A stretch of DNA of 37,021 nucleotides, taken from NCBI RefSeq assembly GCF_006569185.2, contig NZ_VIGC02000044.1, positions 1 through 37,021 of the forward strand. The letters are read 5' to 3'. Position 1 is the stretch's first letter; every line of letters begins with the position of its first letter. This DNA is from Litorilinea aerophila (GTDB taxonomy: Bacteria > Chloroflexota > Anaerolineae > Caldilineales > Caldilineaceae). Positions 1 to 12,015 of this stretch are shown piece after piece. The notes beneath the pieces are model-generated. The model saw only the letters and a program-made list of their open reading frames with translations. It was not told the DNA's origin and did no database searches. The translations under genes and the position numbers were made by a program.

Positions 1-246
1 TCCTCCAGAGGACAACATTCCACCGTGGGACATCCATTCGCCCGATGACGGGGCATGGAAAAAATCTGTGGCTCTACTGCACAAAGGTCAAATGAGGACG
101 CTGACCCACGCAGATGAACGCTGATTCGAGAGATTCTCTCCTGCGCTTCTTTGCGCCTTTGCGCCCTTGCGTTCAAAAAAACGCCCTTTTTGCAGTGGAG
201 CCATCGAGGAGCCATAGATCAGACCAATGATAAGGAGGAACCAACC
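1..246. other. Non-coding stretch upstream of the aldolase gene
   Basis: No convincing gene is seen here. It holds an imperfect inverted repeat: the complement of TGCAGTAGAGCC at 70-81 and TGCAGTGGAGCC at 191-202. Between them lie a 13-bp palindrome (GAGAGA T TCTCTC, 128-140) and a run of TTGCGCC-like units (142-174). A strong Shine-Dalgarno (AAGGAGG, 232-238) serves the downstream gene. No clear promoter was found. Confidence 0.6.
142..174. repeat. Degenerate 8-mer tandem repeat (TTGCGCC-like)
   Basis: About four consecutive units of 8-9 bp built on the word TTGCGCC/TTGCGTT can be read here. Similar low-complexity strings are common between genes in several environmental phyla (recalled, not searched). 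It is probably a dispersed intergenic repeat with no coding role. Confidence 0.5.
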
Positions 247-1161
247 ATGGCCAAGGCACGCTTTGAGCACATGAAGGGGGTGTTCGGCCTTCTGCCCACC
301 CCGTACGATGAAAATCTGGAGATCCACACGCCGGATCTGCGGGCCGCTGCCGACTTCTGCTGCCGCAGCGGGCAACACGGCATCGTCTGGCCGGTGATGG
401 TGGGCGAGTTCTACCTGCTGGGCGAGGAGGAGCGGATCCGCAACCTGGATGCCATCCTGGAAGAGGTCAACGGGCGGCTGCCGGTTATCTTTGGCTGTTC
501 GGGCGTCTCCATCCCCCAGGTGGTGTTGTTTGCCCGGGCTGCCCAGAAGGCCGGGGCGGACGCGGTCATCGCCATGGCCCCGGCGCGGACCAACGCGGCC
601 ATGGCCATGGACATGTACCGCCGTATCGCCCAGGTCTTCGACGGCCCCATTGTGGTGCAGAATCACCACGAGTACGCCCCCTTGACCGGTGAGCAGATTG
701 CATCCCTGGTGGAGGAGATCCCCCAGATCCAGTACATCAAGGAAGAGCGCATGCCCGGCCCCAAGCACATTGCCGAGGTGGCCCGCCTGGTGGGGGATCG
801 GGTGAAGACCATCTTCGGCGGCGCCGCGGGCAAGTTTCTGCCCGACGAATATCGCAGGGGCGCCAACGGCTGCATGCCTGCCTGTGAAATCGCGGACCTG
901 CTGGCCAAGGTGATGGAGCTGTTGTGGGCCGGCAAGGAAGAGGAGGCCCGGGAGCTCCACCGGCGGCTCCTGCCCCTGATCATTCTGGAAAACCACCCTT
1001 TCATGCGCTACATCCTGAAGCGGCGGGGCGTCTTCACCTCCACCGTGGAGCGGGTGCCTGCCGGTCCCCGTGCCCTGGACGCCGACGACAGGCGGGAGAT
1101 CTCCATCCTGTTGAAGGCCATCGAACAGGACATAGACGCCTATCCCTTTGGCCCCGAGTAG
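247..1161 (+). CDS. DapA-superfamily aldolase/lyase-like protein
   Basis: This 304-residue protein has the length and (beta/alpha)8 pattern of the dihydrodipicolinate synthase/N-acetylneuraminate lyase family of class I Schiff-base enzymes. The start is set by AAGGAGG 8 nt upstream of ATG. The Schiff-base lysine is probably K165 in the YIKEE segment, and the N-terminal GVFGLLPTPY is typical. Two hallmarks of true DHDPS are altered. The GTTGES pyruvate-binding loop reads PVMVGEF, and the catalytic tyrosine of the YNxPxRT segment is replaced (IVVQNHHEY). A lysine-biosynthetic DapA is therefore unlikely; a related 2-keto-acid or sugar-acid aldolase/dehydratase is more probable, substrate unknown. 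It stands alone, followed by topA on the same strand about 180 nt later. Confidence 0.8.
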   Translation: MAKARFEHMKGVFGLLPTPYDENLEIHTPDLRAAADFCCRSGQHGIVWPVMVGEFYLLGEEERIRNLDAILEEVNGRLPVIFGCSGVSIPQVVLFARAAQKAGADAVIAMAPARTNAAMAMDMYRRIAQVFDGPIVVQNHHEYAPLTGEQIASLVEEIPQIQYIKEERMPGPKHIAEVARLVGDRVKTIFGGAAGKFLPDEYRRGANGCMPACEIADLLAKVMELLWAGKEEEARELHRRLLPLIILENHPFMRYILKRRGVFTSTVERVPAGPRALDADDRREISILLKAIEQDIDAYPFGPE

Positions 1162-1182
1162 GGGCGGGTACCCTACCCGTCC
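1162..1182 (+). terminator. Possible terminator hairpin after the aldolase gene
   Basis: GGGCGGGTA pairs with TACCCGTCC across a 3-nt loop, giving a 9-bp stem with one G-U pair immediately after the stop codon. There is no T-tract, so intrinsic termination is uncertain. Confidence 0.35.
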
Positions 1183-1242
1183 GGTGAAGGGTCGATTTGA
1201 ACCATGCCCTCGTACCTGTTGCGGCTTGCGTGCGCCGATTTG

Positions 1243-1272
1243 TTGTGTAATCCTTGAAAGTGTGCCTATAAT
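1243..1272 (+). promoter_or_regulatory. Candidate sigma70-type promoter for topA
   Basis: A perfect -10 TATAAT lies at 1267-1272 and a TTGTGT -35 at 1243-1248, spacer 18 bp. The expected transcript start is near 1279, about 65 nt before the topA ATG. Confidence 0.55.
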
Positions 1273-1345
1273 AGCCAGTCGCACAGGCGTTGAGGCATGA
1301 TTGCCGGCCGTCAGGGCCGGTACAGTTCGAGGACAATATCGTTTC

Positions 1346-3916
<2,571 letters not shown>

Positions 3917-3937
3917 CCAACGGTCGACAGAATCGAT

Positions 3938-5203
3938 CTAGAGACGATCCAGGGCCTGCTCCAGGTCATCCAGCAGGTCCTGGGTGTCTTCGATGCCCAG
4001 GCAGAGGCGCACCAGTTCGTCCCGGATTCCCAGGGCCTGGCATTCTTCGGGCGACAGATCGTTGTAGCCCAGGACAGCGATGGGGCTGACCAGACTTTCC
4101 ACGCCGCCCAGGCTGGGGCCCACCGTGGGAATCTTGAGCCCATCGATGAAGCGGTGGGCCATGGCGCCATCCCCATCAATTTCAAAGGTCACCACGCCGC
4201 CGAATCCCCGCATGGTGGATCGGGCGATCTCATGATCCGGATGATCGTCCAGGCCAGGGTACCAGACCTTGCGTACCTTGGGGTGCCCGGCCAGGAAGCG
4301 GGCCACCGCCAGGCCGTTGGCGTTCTGGCGCTCCACCCGCAGGGCCAGGGTCTTCAGCCCCCGCAGGATCAGGTAGGCCGCGTGGGGGTCGACGATACAG
4401 CCCAGCATGTTGTGGGCCTGACGCAGGGGCGTCATCAGGTCGTGGCTGCCGATGACCGCACCGGCCATGACATCGTTGTGGCCGGCCAGGTATTTGGTCA
4501 CGCTATGAACGACCAGGTCGATGCCGTAGTCCAGGGCCCGCAGGTTCATGGGCGTGGCGAAGGTGGTATCCACCACCGTCTTGACCTGGTGGCGGTGGCC
4601 GATCTCGGCCAGGCGGGCCAGGTCGGCGCAGCGCATGAAGGGGTTGGTGGGGGATTCGGTGAAGATGACCCGGGTGTTGGGGCGGATGGCGGCCTCAATG
4701 GCCTGACAGTCGCCGCAGGGCACCACCGTGGTCTCGATGCCGTAGCGGGCCAGAAACTTCTGGCAGTAGGCCAGGGTGGTGTGGTAGCAGTCATCGGTCA
4801 TGATCAGGTGGTCGCCGCTGTTCATCAGCAGGAGCAGGGTGCTGGTGACCGCCGCCATCCCGCTGCTGACCAGCATGGCTTCCTGCCCCCCCTCCAGCTC
4901 GGCCAGCTTGGCCTCCACGGCCCGCACGGTGGGATTGCCGTAGCGGCCATACTCCTCCCGCAACGGCTCATCCCAGAACATCCGCTCTTCCATATACTCC
5001 ACCAGGGCCTGGCTGTCCCGGAAGGTGTAGACTGCCGTCTGGACGATGGGGACGGTGAGGCTGTCGTGGGCGCGGTAACGGCGCTCCCCGGCGTGGACGG
5101 CCTGGGTGGAGTTGGGGTATCGGGTTTCCGGACGGCCCGACGTCATGCCGTTCTGGCTGGCGGCTGGCAGCTCTGTATCGGTTGAACGCAGATCAGCGGA
5201 CAT
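3938..5203 (-). CDS. metB: Cystathionine gamma-synthase / trans-sulfuration PLP enzyme
   Basis: This 421-residue protein belongs to the Cys/Met-metabolism PLP family (fold type I). ATG at 5203 is chosen because GAGGGAGGAT lies just upstream and because the longer frame adds an unrelated basic stretch. The PLP-binding lysine is K237 in [16 protein letters not shown]. Other family marks are EYGRYGNPT and TESPTNP (182-188). These read most like plant-type cystathionine gamma-synthases, which condense an activated homoserine with cysteine; a methionine gamma-lyase or O-acetylhomoserine sulfhydrylase role cannot be excluded. The roughly 45-residue N-terminal extension before the catalytic domain is polar. 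No SAM riboswitch is evident upstream; a conventional promoter is. Confidence 0.85.
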   Translation of the reverse strand: MSADLRSTDTELPAASQNGMTSGRPETRYPNSTQAVHAGERRYRAHDSLTVPIVQTAVYTFRDSQALVEYMEERMFWDEPLREEYGRYGNPTVRAVEAKLAELEGGQEAMLVSSGMAAVTSTLLLLMNSGDHLIMTDDCYHTTLAYCQKFLARYGIETTVVPCGDCQAIEAAIRPNTRVIFTESPTNPFMRCADLARLAEIGHRHQVKTVVDTTFATPMNLRALDYGIDLVVHSVTKYLAGHNDVMAGAVIGSHDLMTPLRQAHNMLGCIVDPHAAYLILRGLKTLALRVERQNANGLAVARFLAGHPKVRKVWYPGLDDHPDHEIARSTMRGFGGVVTFEIDGDGAMAHRFIDGLKIPTVGPSLGGVESLVSPIAVLGYNDLSPEECQALGIRDELVRLCLGIEDTQDLLDDLEQALDRL

Positions 5204-5250
5204 GGGATCCTCCCTCGAGCATCTTAATTTGAACCCCTCAAATCTGGCCC

Positions 5251-5280
5251 AGCATAACACCGACGCCGGACATCTGTAAA
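5251..5280 (-). promoter_or_regulatory. Candidate promoter for the cystathionine gamma-synthase gene
   Basis: On the minus strand TTTACA (5275-5280) and TATGCT (5251-5256) are 18 bp apart, giving a predicted leader of about 40 nt. The leader is too short for a metabolite riboswitch. Confidence 0.45.
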
Positions 5281-5361
5281 ATGATCGGGCTCGAAAGTGG
5301 GTTGGGCCAGCCGGGGGTGAATGCGCGCAAACAGCAGGTCAAAACCTATCGAAGCAGCCCC

Positions 5362-5381
5362 TTATATGGTATTATATGGTA
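5362..5381. repeat. Perfect tandem 10-mer TTATATGGTA x2
   Basis: Two exact copies of TTATATGGTA lie head to tail, one helical turn apart, in an AT-rich island of an otherwise GC-rich region. The sequence continues into TATAAC (5380-5385), which could serve as a -10 box. It is a candidate operator or promoter element for the dehydrogenase cluster. Confidence 0.45.
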
Positions 5382-5477
5382 TAACTTTGCATTGCCTTTG
5401 AGCAAGCTGGATGCTGTAATTCCTGACGGCCGAGTGGCCAGACGCTTGCTTTGTCACAAAACGGGAATGTCGCAGAA

Positions 5478-5503
5478 CGAGAGCGGTCGACAGGCCGCTC
5501 TCG
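5478..5503. other. 9-bp hairpin in the E1 alpha leader
   Basis: CGAGAGCGG (5478-5486) pairs exactly with CCGCTCTCG (5495-5503) around an 8-nt loop. No T-tract follows. It could be an attenuator-like or RNA-stabilising structure, or a protein-binding palindrome. Confidence 0.4.
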
Positions 5504-5625
5504 GGCAACCTGTGCTCCCACATGAACGACCCAACGTCCCTTGCCGTCGGGCAGAGGAACGATTTTATTTTGGGCGACCTTCGCCCGGTTTGTCTACAGA
5601 GAATTGGAACGCAAGAGGAGAAACC

Positions 5626-6645
<1,020 letters not shown>

Positions 6646-6729
6646 CCGAGGCTGGCGTCAACCCACCCCGGTTGACCCGCCTGTCGCGCCGATTCACTGT
6701 CGCGCCGATTCAGCAGAGAGAGAAGCATC

Positions 6730-7728
6730 ATGCGAAAGACGACGTACATCCAAGCGATTAACGAAGCCCTGCGGGAAGAGATGCGCCGGGACGAGAGCGT
6801 GTTCCTCATCGGCGAGGACGTGGGCCATTACGGTGGTCTCTTCCGGGTGACCCGCAACTTGCTGGACGAGTTCGGGGAAACCCGAGTCATCGACACCCCC
6901 ATCAGCGAACAGGGCTTCATGGGCATGGCCATCGGCGCCGCCATGGTGGGCATGCGCCCCATCGTGGAGCTCATGTACATGGACTTCATCCTGGTCTGCG
7001 CCGATCAGGTGCTGAACCAGGGCGCCAAGATGCACTACATGTCCGGCGGCCTGGTCAAGGTGCCCATGGTCATCCGGGGCCAGCAGGGCGGGGGCAAGCG
7101 CTACGGCTCCCAGCACAGCCAGTGCATCGACAGCCTGGTGGCCCATTTCCCCGGCATCAAGGTGGTGGCCCCGGCCACACCCTACGACGCCAAGGGGCTG
7201 TTGATCTCCGCCATCCGGGATAACAACCCGGTGCTCTATCTGGAGCACAAAATGCTCTACTTCACCCGGGGCGAACTGCCCGACGTGGGGGAGGAAGTGA
7301 TCGTGCCCATCGGCAAGGCGGACGTCAAGCGAGAAGGCAGCGATCTCACCCTGGTCACCTTTGGCTACTGCCTGCTCCAGGCCCTGGAAGCGGCCGAGGA
7401 GCTGGCCGAGGAGCACGGCATCGACATCGAAGTGGTGGACCTGCGTACCATCGTCCCCCTGGACATGGAGACCGTCCTGGCTTCGGTGGCCAAAACGGGG
7501 CGCCTCCTGGCTGTCCACGAGTCCCAGGCCAACTGTGGCATCGGCGGCGAAATTGTGGCCCGGGTCTATGAAGAAGCCCCGCACCTGCTCCAGGCCCCGG
7601 CCCGCCGGCTGGGCATGGCTCCTGTCTCCATTCCCGTCTCTCAAACCCTGGAAGAGGAGATCCTGCCCTGGAAGCGCAACATCAAAGCGGCTGTCCTGGA
7701 GATGTGGCGCCAGCCGGTGGCGGCCTGA
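6730..7728 (+). CDS. pdhB: 2-oxoacid dehydrogenase E1 component, beta subunit
   Basis: This 332-residue beta subunit pairs with the preceding alpha subunit to form the alpha2beta2 E1. The family pattern is seen in order: [12 protein letters not shown] near the N-terminus, the [20 protein letters not shown] segment, the [15 protein letters not shown] loop, and a C-terminal transketolase-C domain with [12 protein letters not shown] and [15 protein letters not shown]. The start ATG at 6730 has only a weak AGAGAGA ribosome site. It shares strand and likely operon with the alpha subunit gene, but is separated from the E2 gene by 213 nt that contain several hairpins and a repeat element. Confidence 0.92.
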   Translation: MRKTTYIQAINEALREEMRRDESVFLIGEDVGHYGGLFRVTRNLLDEFGETRVIDTPISEQGFMGMAIGAAMVGMRPIVELMYMDFILVCADQVLNQGAKMHYMSGGLVKVPMVIRGQQGGGKRYGSQHSQCIDSLVAHFPGIKVVAPATPYDAKGLLISAIRDNNPVLYLEHKMLYFTRGELPDVGEEVIVPIGKADVKREGSDLTLVTFGYCLLQALEAAEELAEEHGIDIEVVDLRTIVPLDMETVLASVAKTGRLLAVHESQANCGIGGEIVARVYEEAPHLLQAPARRLGMAPVSIPVSQTLEEEILPWKRNIKAAVLEMWRQPVAA

Positions 7729-7766
7729 CGTGCCGCCCCATCCCGGCGGTCCCTCTAGTACTCCTG

Positions 7767-7784
7767 TCACGCACCCTTGCGTGA
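7767..7784. other. Hairpin between E1 beta and E2 genes
   Basis: TCACGCA-CCCT-TGCGTGA forms a perfect 7-bp stem with a tetraloop, 38 nt after the E1 beta stop. It sits directly upstream of a larger palindromic repeat. It could slow ribosome-free transcription or block 3' exonucleases. Confidence 0.45.
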
Positions 7785-7792
7785 TCTACGTC

Positions 7793-7904
7793 TGCCGGGG
7801 TTTACTGGTAAATCCCGGCAGAAATTCGCCGATGGTTTCCACCAGAGGGAGTGCGCCCAGAGGGCACCCGGAATTTCTGCCGTGGTATTTACGCCAGACT
7901 GCAC
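7793..7904. repeat. Palindromic repeat family, copy 1
   Basis: Arm one (ACTGGTAAATCCCGGCAG onward, 7804-7828) is nearly complementary to arm two (GAATTTCTGCCGTGG onward, 7871-7904). The core between them runs GATGGTTTCCACCAGAGG. A second inverted copy of arm one (TGCCGGGG, 7793-7800) abuts it, giving a 13-bp stem TGCCGGGGTTTAC/GTAAATCCCGGCA with one wobble. Copy 2 at 20000-20089 has matching arms but an inverted core; copy 3 near 35131-35228 is diverged. It fits a REP- or MITE-like element lying inside the dehydrogenase operon. Confidence 0.75.
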
Positions 7905-7941
7905 GAGTGAGGCAACCTGTACATCATAGCGAGGAAACTTC

Positions 7942-9483
<1,542 letters not shown>

Positions 9484-9488
9484 CCGTC

Positions 9489-9516
9489 GGGGCGGGTCCC
9501 AGGACCCGCCCCTTTT
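9489..9516. terminator. Intrinsic terminator, probably bidirectional
   Basis: GGGGCGGGTCC (9489-9499) pairs with GGACCCGCCCC (9502-9512), followed by TTTT. It lies 6 nt after the E2 stop and between converging genes, so it can end the dehydrogenase transcript and possibly the minus-strand isoprenoid transcript. A partial second copy of the right arm (GACCCGCCCCTT) follows at 9528-9539. Confidence 0.85.
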
Positions 9517-9537
9517 GCATTTCCCACGACCCGCCCC

Positions 9538-10572
9538 TTACGCGTCCCGGTGCAGCAGCGTCTCCGCCAGCTGCCAGAGTACGGACCCTTGCACACTTCG
9601 CCCCAGCCCTTCTTCCAGGGCCTGGCGGGCCTGCCCGTGGTGATGGGCCACCTGTTCGACCGCGTAGGCCCGGCTGCCGGCCTGGGCCAGCAGTTCCATG
9701 GCGATAGGCACCTGTTCTTCTGTGGGCGCATCTGCAAAGAGGGCCTGTAATTGGGCACCCACGGCCGGGCTGTTCAGCCCATGGAGCAAGGGCAGGCTCT
9801 TCTTCCGCCGCAGGATGTCGTTGCCGGCCGCCTTGCCGGTCACCGCGGGATCCCCCCAAATGCCCAGGATGTCGTCCTGGATCTGAAAAGCCAGGCCCAA
9901 CGCCTGGCCGAAGCGGCCCAGCGCCTCCTGCTGCGCCGGTGATGCCCCTCCCAGCAGCGCCCCAATCTGCACGCTGGCCCGGATCAGCGCGGCCGTCTTC
10001 CCCTGGATCATGCGCAGGTAGTCTGCCACCGTCACCTGCTCCCGCTGTTCGAAATCGATGTCCAGGTGCTGCCCCTCGGTGAGGGCCAGGCAGGTCTGGG
10101 TGAACAGATCCAGCGCCGCCAGCACCTGTCCGGCCGGGACACCCCGGCGGGAGAGGCGTTGTACGCCGGCAAAGGCCAGGGCGAACATGGCATCGCCTAC
10201 ATTGATGGCCTGGGGAATCCCCCACAGCTTCCAGACCGTGGGCCGGTGACGGCGGGTTTCGTCGCCATCTTCCACGTCGTCGTGGATCAGCGAGAAGTTG
10301 TGGAGAATTTCAATGCCCGCTGCAGCCGGCAACGCCTGAGATGGGTCCCCGCCCACTTCGGCACAGGCCAGCAGGCAGAGGATGGGCCGGAGCCGTTTGC
10401 CGGCCGGCGCGGCATAAGGCTGGAAGTGCTCATCCACCCAGCCCATGTGGTAGTGCATCATCCCGTAATGGCCGGCCACCGCCTCCTCCGGGCTGTGGAG
10501 GATGGCCCGGAGTTCCTCTTCCAATTGCGGCAGCCAATAGCCCACGAAGCGACCCAGATCCTCCTGCTTCAC
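9538..10572 (-). CDS. Short-chain isoprenyl diphosphate synthase (FPP/GGPP synthase)
   Basis: This 344-residue all-alpha prenyltransferase adds isopentenyl units to an allylic diphosphate. The start is GTG at 10572: it overlaps the stop of the isomerase gene as GTGA, and AAGGAGAG lies 8 nt upstream inside that gene. The first aspartate-rich motif is [10 protein letters not shown] and the second is [13 protein letters not shown], where the fifth position is Gly rather than Asp, as in actinobacterial IdsA-type enzymes. The phenylalanine five residues before the first motif favours a short product (C15 or C20), but chain length cannot be fixed by eye. It is coupled to fni, which supplies its DMAPP starter; products would feed quinone, carotenoid or lipid synthesis. 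Confidence 0.9.
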   Translation of the reverse strand: MKQEDLGRFVGYWLPQLEEELRAILHSPEEAVAGHYGMMHYHMGWVDEHFQPYAAPAGKRLRPILCLLACAEVGGDPSQALPAAAGIEILHNFSLIHDDVEDGDETRRHRPTVWKLWGIPQAINVGDAMFALAFAGVQRLSRRGVPAGQVLAALDLFTQTCLALTEGQHLDIDFEQREQVTVADYLRMIQGKTAALIRASVQIGALLGGASPAQQEALGRFGQALGLAFQIQDDILGIWGDPAVTGKAAGNDILRRKKSLPLLHGLNSPAVGAQLQALFADAPTEEQVPIAMELLAQAGSRAYAVEQVAHHHGQARQALEEGLGRSVQGSVLWQLAETLLHRDA

Positions 10573-11624
10573 AGTTTCTCTCCTTCTGGCTGTTGCACCA
10601 GCACCCCGGGCTGGCGCAGGGCGGCAATGTTGGCAGCACCGCTGCAGAACATGGCGATGCGCATTTCGGTTTCCAGGATCTCCATCTCCTCGATCACCGC
10701 TTCCACCGATTCCACGGCCCGCTTCAAGAAGGGCGAGGCCAGGCCCACCAGGTCGGCGCCCAGGGCCACACATTTGGCGATGTCCTGGCCCGAGCGGATG
10801 CCGCCACTGGCAAACAGGGCCACATCCTCCCGGCCCATCTCCGCGCGCACTTGCCGCACGGCCAGGAGGCTATCCGCGGTGGGAATGCCCCAGTCGGCGA
10901 AGGAGGCGGCCAACCGCCGCAGCCGCTCGGTGGGCGCGCGGTGCATCTCCACCTGGCTCCAGGAAGTGCCCCCGGCGCCGGCCACGTCGATGGCGCGAAT
11001 GCCGGCATCGATCAGGCGCCGCGCCGTCTGGGCGCTGATGCCCCAACCCACTTCCTTGGCCACGACCGGCACCGGCAGGGCGCGGCAGACGGCTTCGATC
11101 TGGCGCAGGAGGCCCCGCCACCGGGTGTCCCCCTCGGCCTGGAGCACTTCCTGCAAGGGGTTCAGGTGGAGGATCAGGGCGTCTGCCTCCACCATCTCTA
11201 CGGCCCGGCGGCAGTGCTCCACCGTGTAGCCATAGTTGAGCTGAATGGCTCCCAGGTTGGCAAAGAGGAAGAGGCCTGGCGCCACATCCCGGACCCGGAA
11301 GGTTTCGGCGGTGTTGGCCTGTTCCAGGCCGGCCCGCTGGCTGCCCAGGCCCATGGCCAGCCCCCGGGCCTGGGCTGCCTGGGCCAACACCCGGTTGATG
11401 CGACCGGCTTCTGGCGTGCCCCCTGTCATGGAGCTGACCAGAATGGGGGCGGAGAGCCGCCTGCCGAAGACTTCCACGTGCAGATCCACTTCGTCCAGGT
11501 CCAGTTCTGGCAAGGCCTGGTGTACAAAGCGAAACCGTTCCAGCCCCGTGGTCAACTGTGGGAATTGGACATCTTCCTCCAGGTTAATGCGGATGTGATC
11601 CGCCTTGCGGGTTTCAATGCTCAA
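10569..11624 (-). CDS. fni: Type 2 isopentenyl-diphosphate delta-isomerase
   Basis: This FMN-dependent isomerase interconverts IPP and DMAPP. Family marks: N-terminal [32 protein letters not shown] with the active-site region Gln, [18 protein letters not shown] and ASGGIRSG in a TIM-barrel order. I choose the TTG start at 11624 (351 residues): AAGGGGG sits 6 nt before it, the length matches the family, and the 33 residues gained from an upstream TTG at 11723 have no family counterpart and overlap a candidate promoter. The stop overlaps the GTG of the isoprenyl synthase by 4 nt, so the two are translationally coupled and one operon. Confidence 0.92.
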   Translation of the reverse strand: MSIETRKADHIRINLEEDVQFPQLTTGLERFRFVHQALPELDLDEVDLHVEVFGRRLSAPILVSSMTGGTPEAGRINRVLAQAAQARGLAMGLGSQRAGLEQANTAETFRVRDVAPGLFLFANLGAIQLNYGYTVEHCRRAVEMVEADALILHLNPLQEVLQAEGDTRWRGLLRQIEAVCRALPVPVVAKEVGWGISAQTARRLIDAGIRAIDVAGAGGTSWSQVEMHRAPTERLRRLAASFADWGIPTADSLLAVRQVRAEMGREDVALFASGGIRSGQDIAKCVALGADLVGLASPFLKRAVESVEAVIEEMEILETEMRIAMFCSGAANIAALRQPGVLVQQPEGEKL

Positions 11625-11684
11625 GATGTCCCCCTTGGATATTGCGCTTGGTTGGCCATCTTTCCCCCAATTTTCTTTCAATTC

Positions 11685-11714
11685 AGCGTACTGTTTTGCC
11701 CAATTTTGCGTCAA
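11685..11714 (-). promoter_or_regulatory. Candidate promoter for the fni-isoprenyl synthase operon
   Basis: On the minus strand TTGACG (11709-11714) and TACGCT (11685-11690) are 18 bp apart. The predicted start of transcription is near 11678, which fits translation from the TTG at 11624 rather than 11723. Confidence 0.4.
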
Positions 11715-11724
11715 ACCTGTCAAC

Positions 11725-12015
11725 AGGATGGCGCTCAGTTCGGGTTGAGTATCGGGAAAGGAGTCAATTTCGGCATGAATTTTAGGATTTTGGCGTAACT
11801 ATTCGTTGGCTTCTACGTCATGGTAAGCGAATCAGGGCAGCCGACGGCCCTTGTGGAGCCCCAGATCGGGGCGGGTTAGACCCACCGCCGGCGGTCAAAT
11901 TGTAACCGAAGTCCAGCATTTCAGACAGTTTCAAGGTTTTTCCTTCGTTATCAACAGAGGCATTTCAAAACAGAGGCTTTTCAAGCATTTCAAGGGCATA
12001 GGAAAGGAGAACTCT
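11725..12015. other. Gap between divergent genes with palindrome and tandem repeat
   Basis: This 290-base gap carries a 12-bp palindrome ACCGCCGGCGGT (11884-11895), then GCATTTCA at 11916, 11960 and 11985. It includes a tandem near-copy of 16 bp (ACAGAGGCATTTCAAA, 11954-11969; ACAGAGGCTTTTCAAG, 11970-11985). AAAGGAGA at 12003-12010 is the ribosome site of the next gene. No clear plus-strand promoter was found. Confidence 0.45.

Larger units (their letters stand above)
5281..5625. other. 345-base gap upstream of the 2-oxoacid dehydrogenase cluster
   Basis: The reading frame of the E1 alpha gene happens to be open here, but no start has a good ribosome site until AAGAGGAG at 5613-5620. The gap holds a perfect tandem 10-mer (5362-5381) and a 9-bp hairpin (5478-5503). 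It probably contains the promoter and control region of the cluster. Confidence 0.5.

Noticed and set aside
5204-5280. SAM riboswitch upstream of the cystathionine gamma-synthase gene
   Set aside because: The predicted leader is only about 40 nt and lacks the paired elements of any SAM riboswitch class I know.
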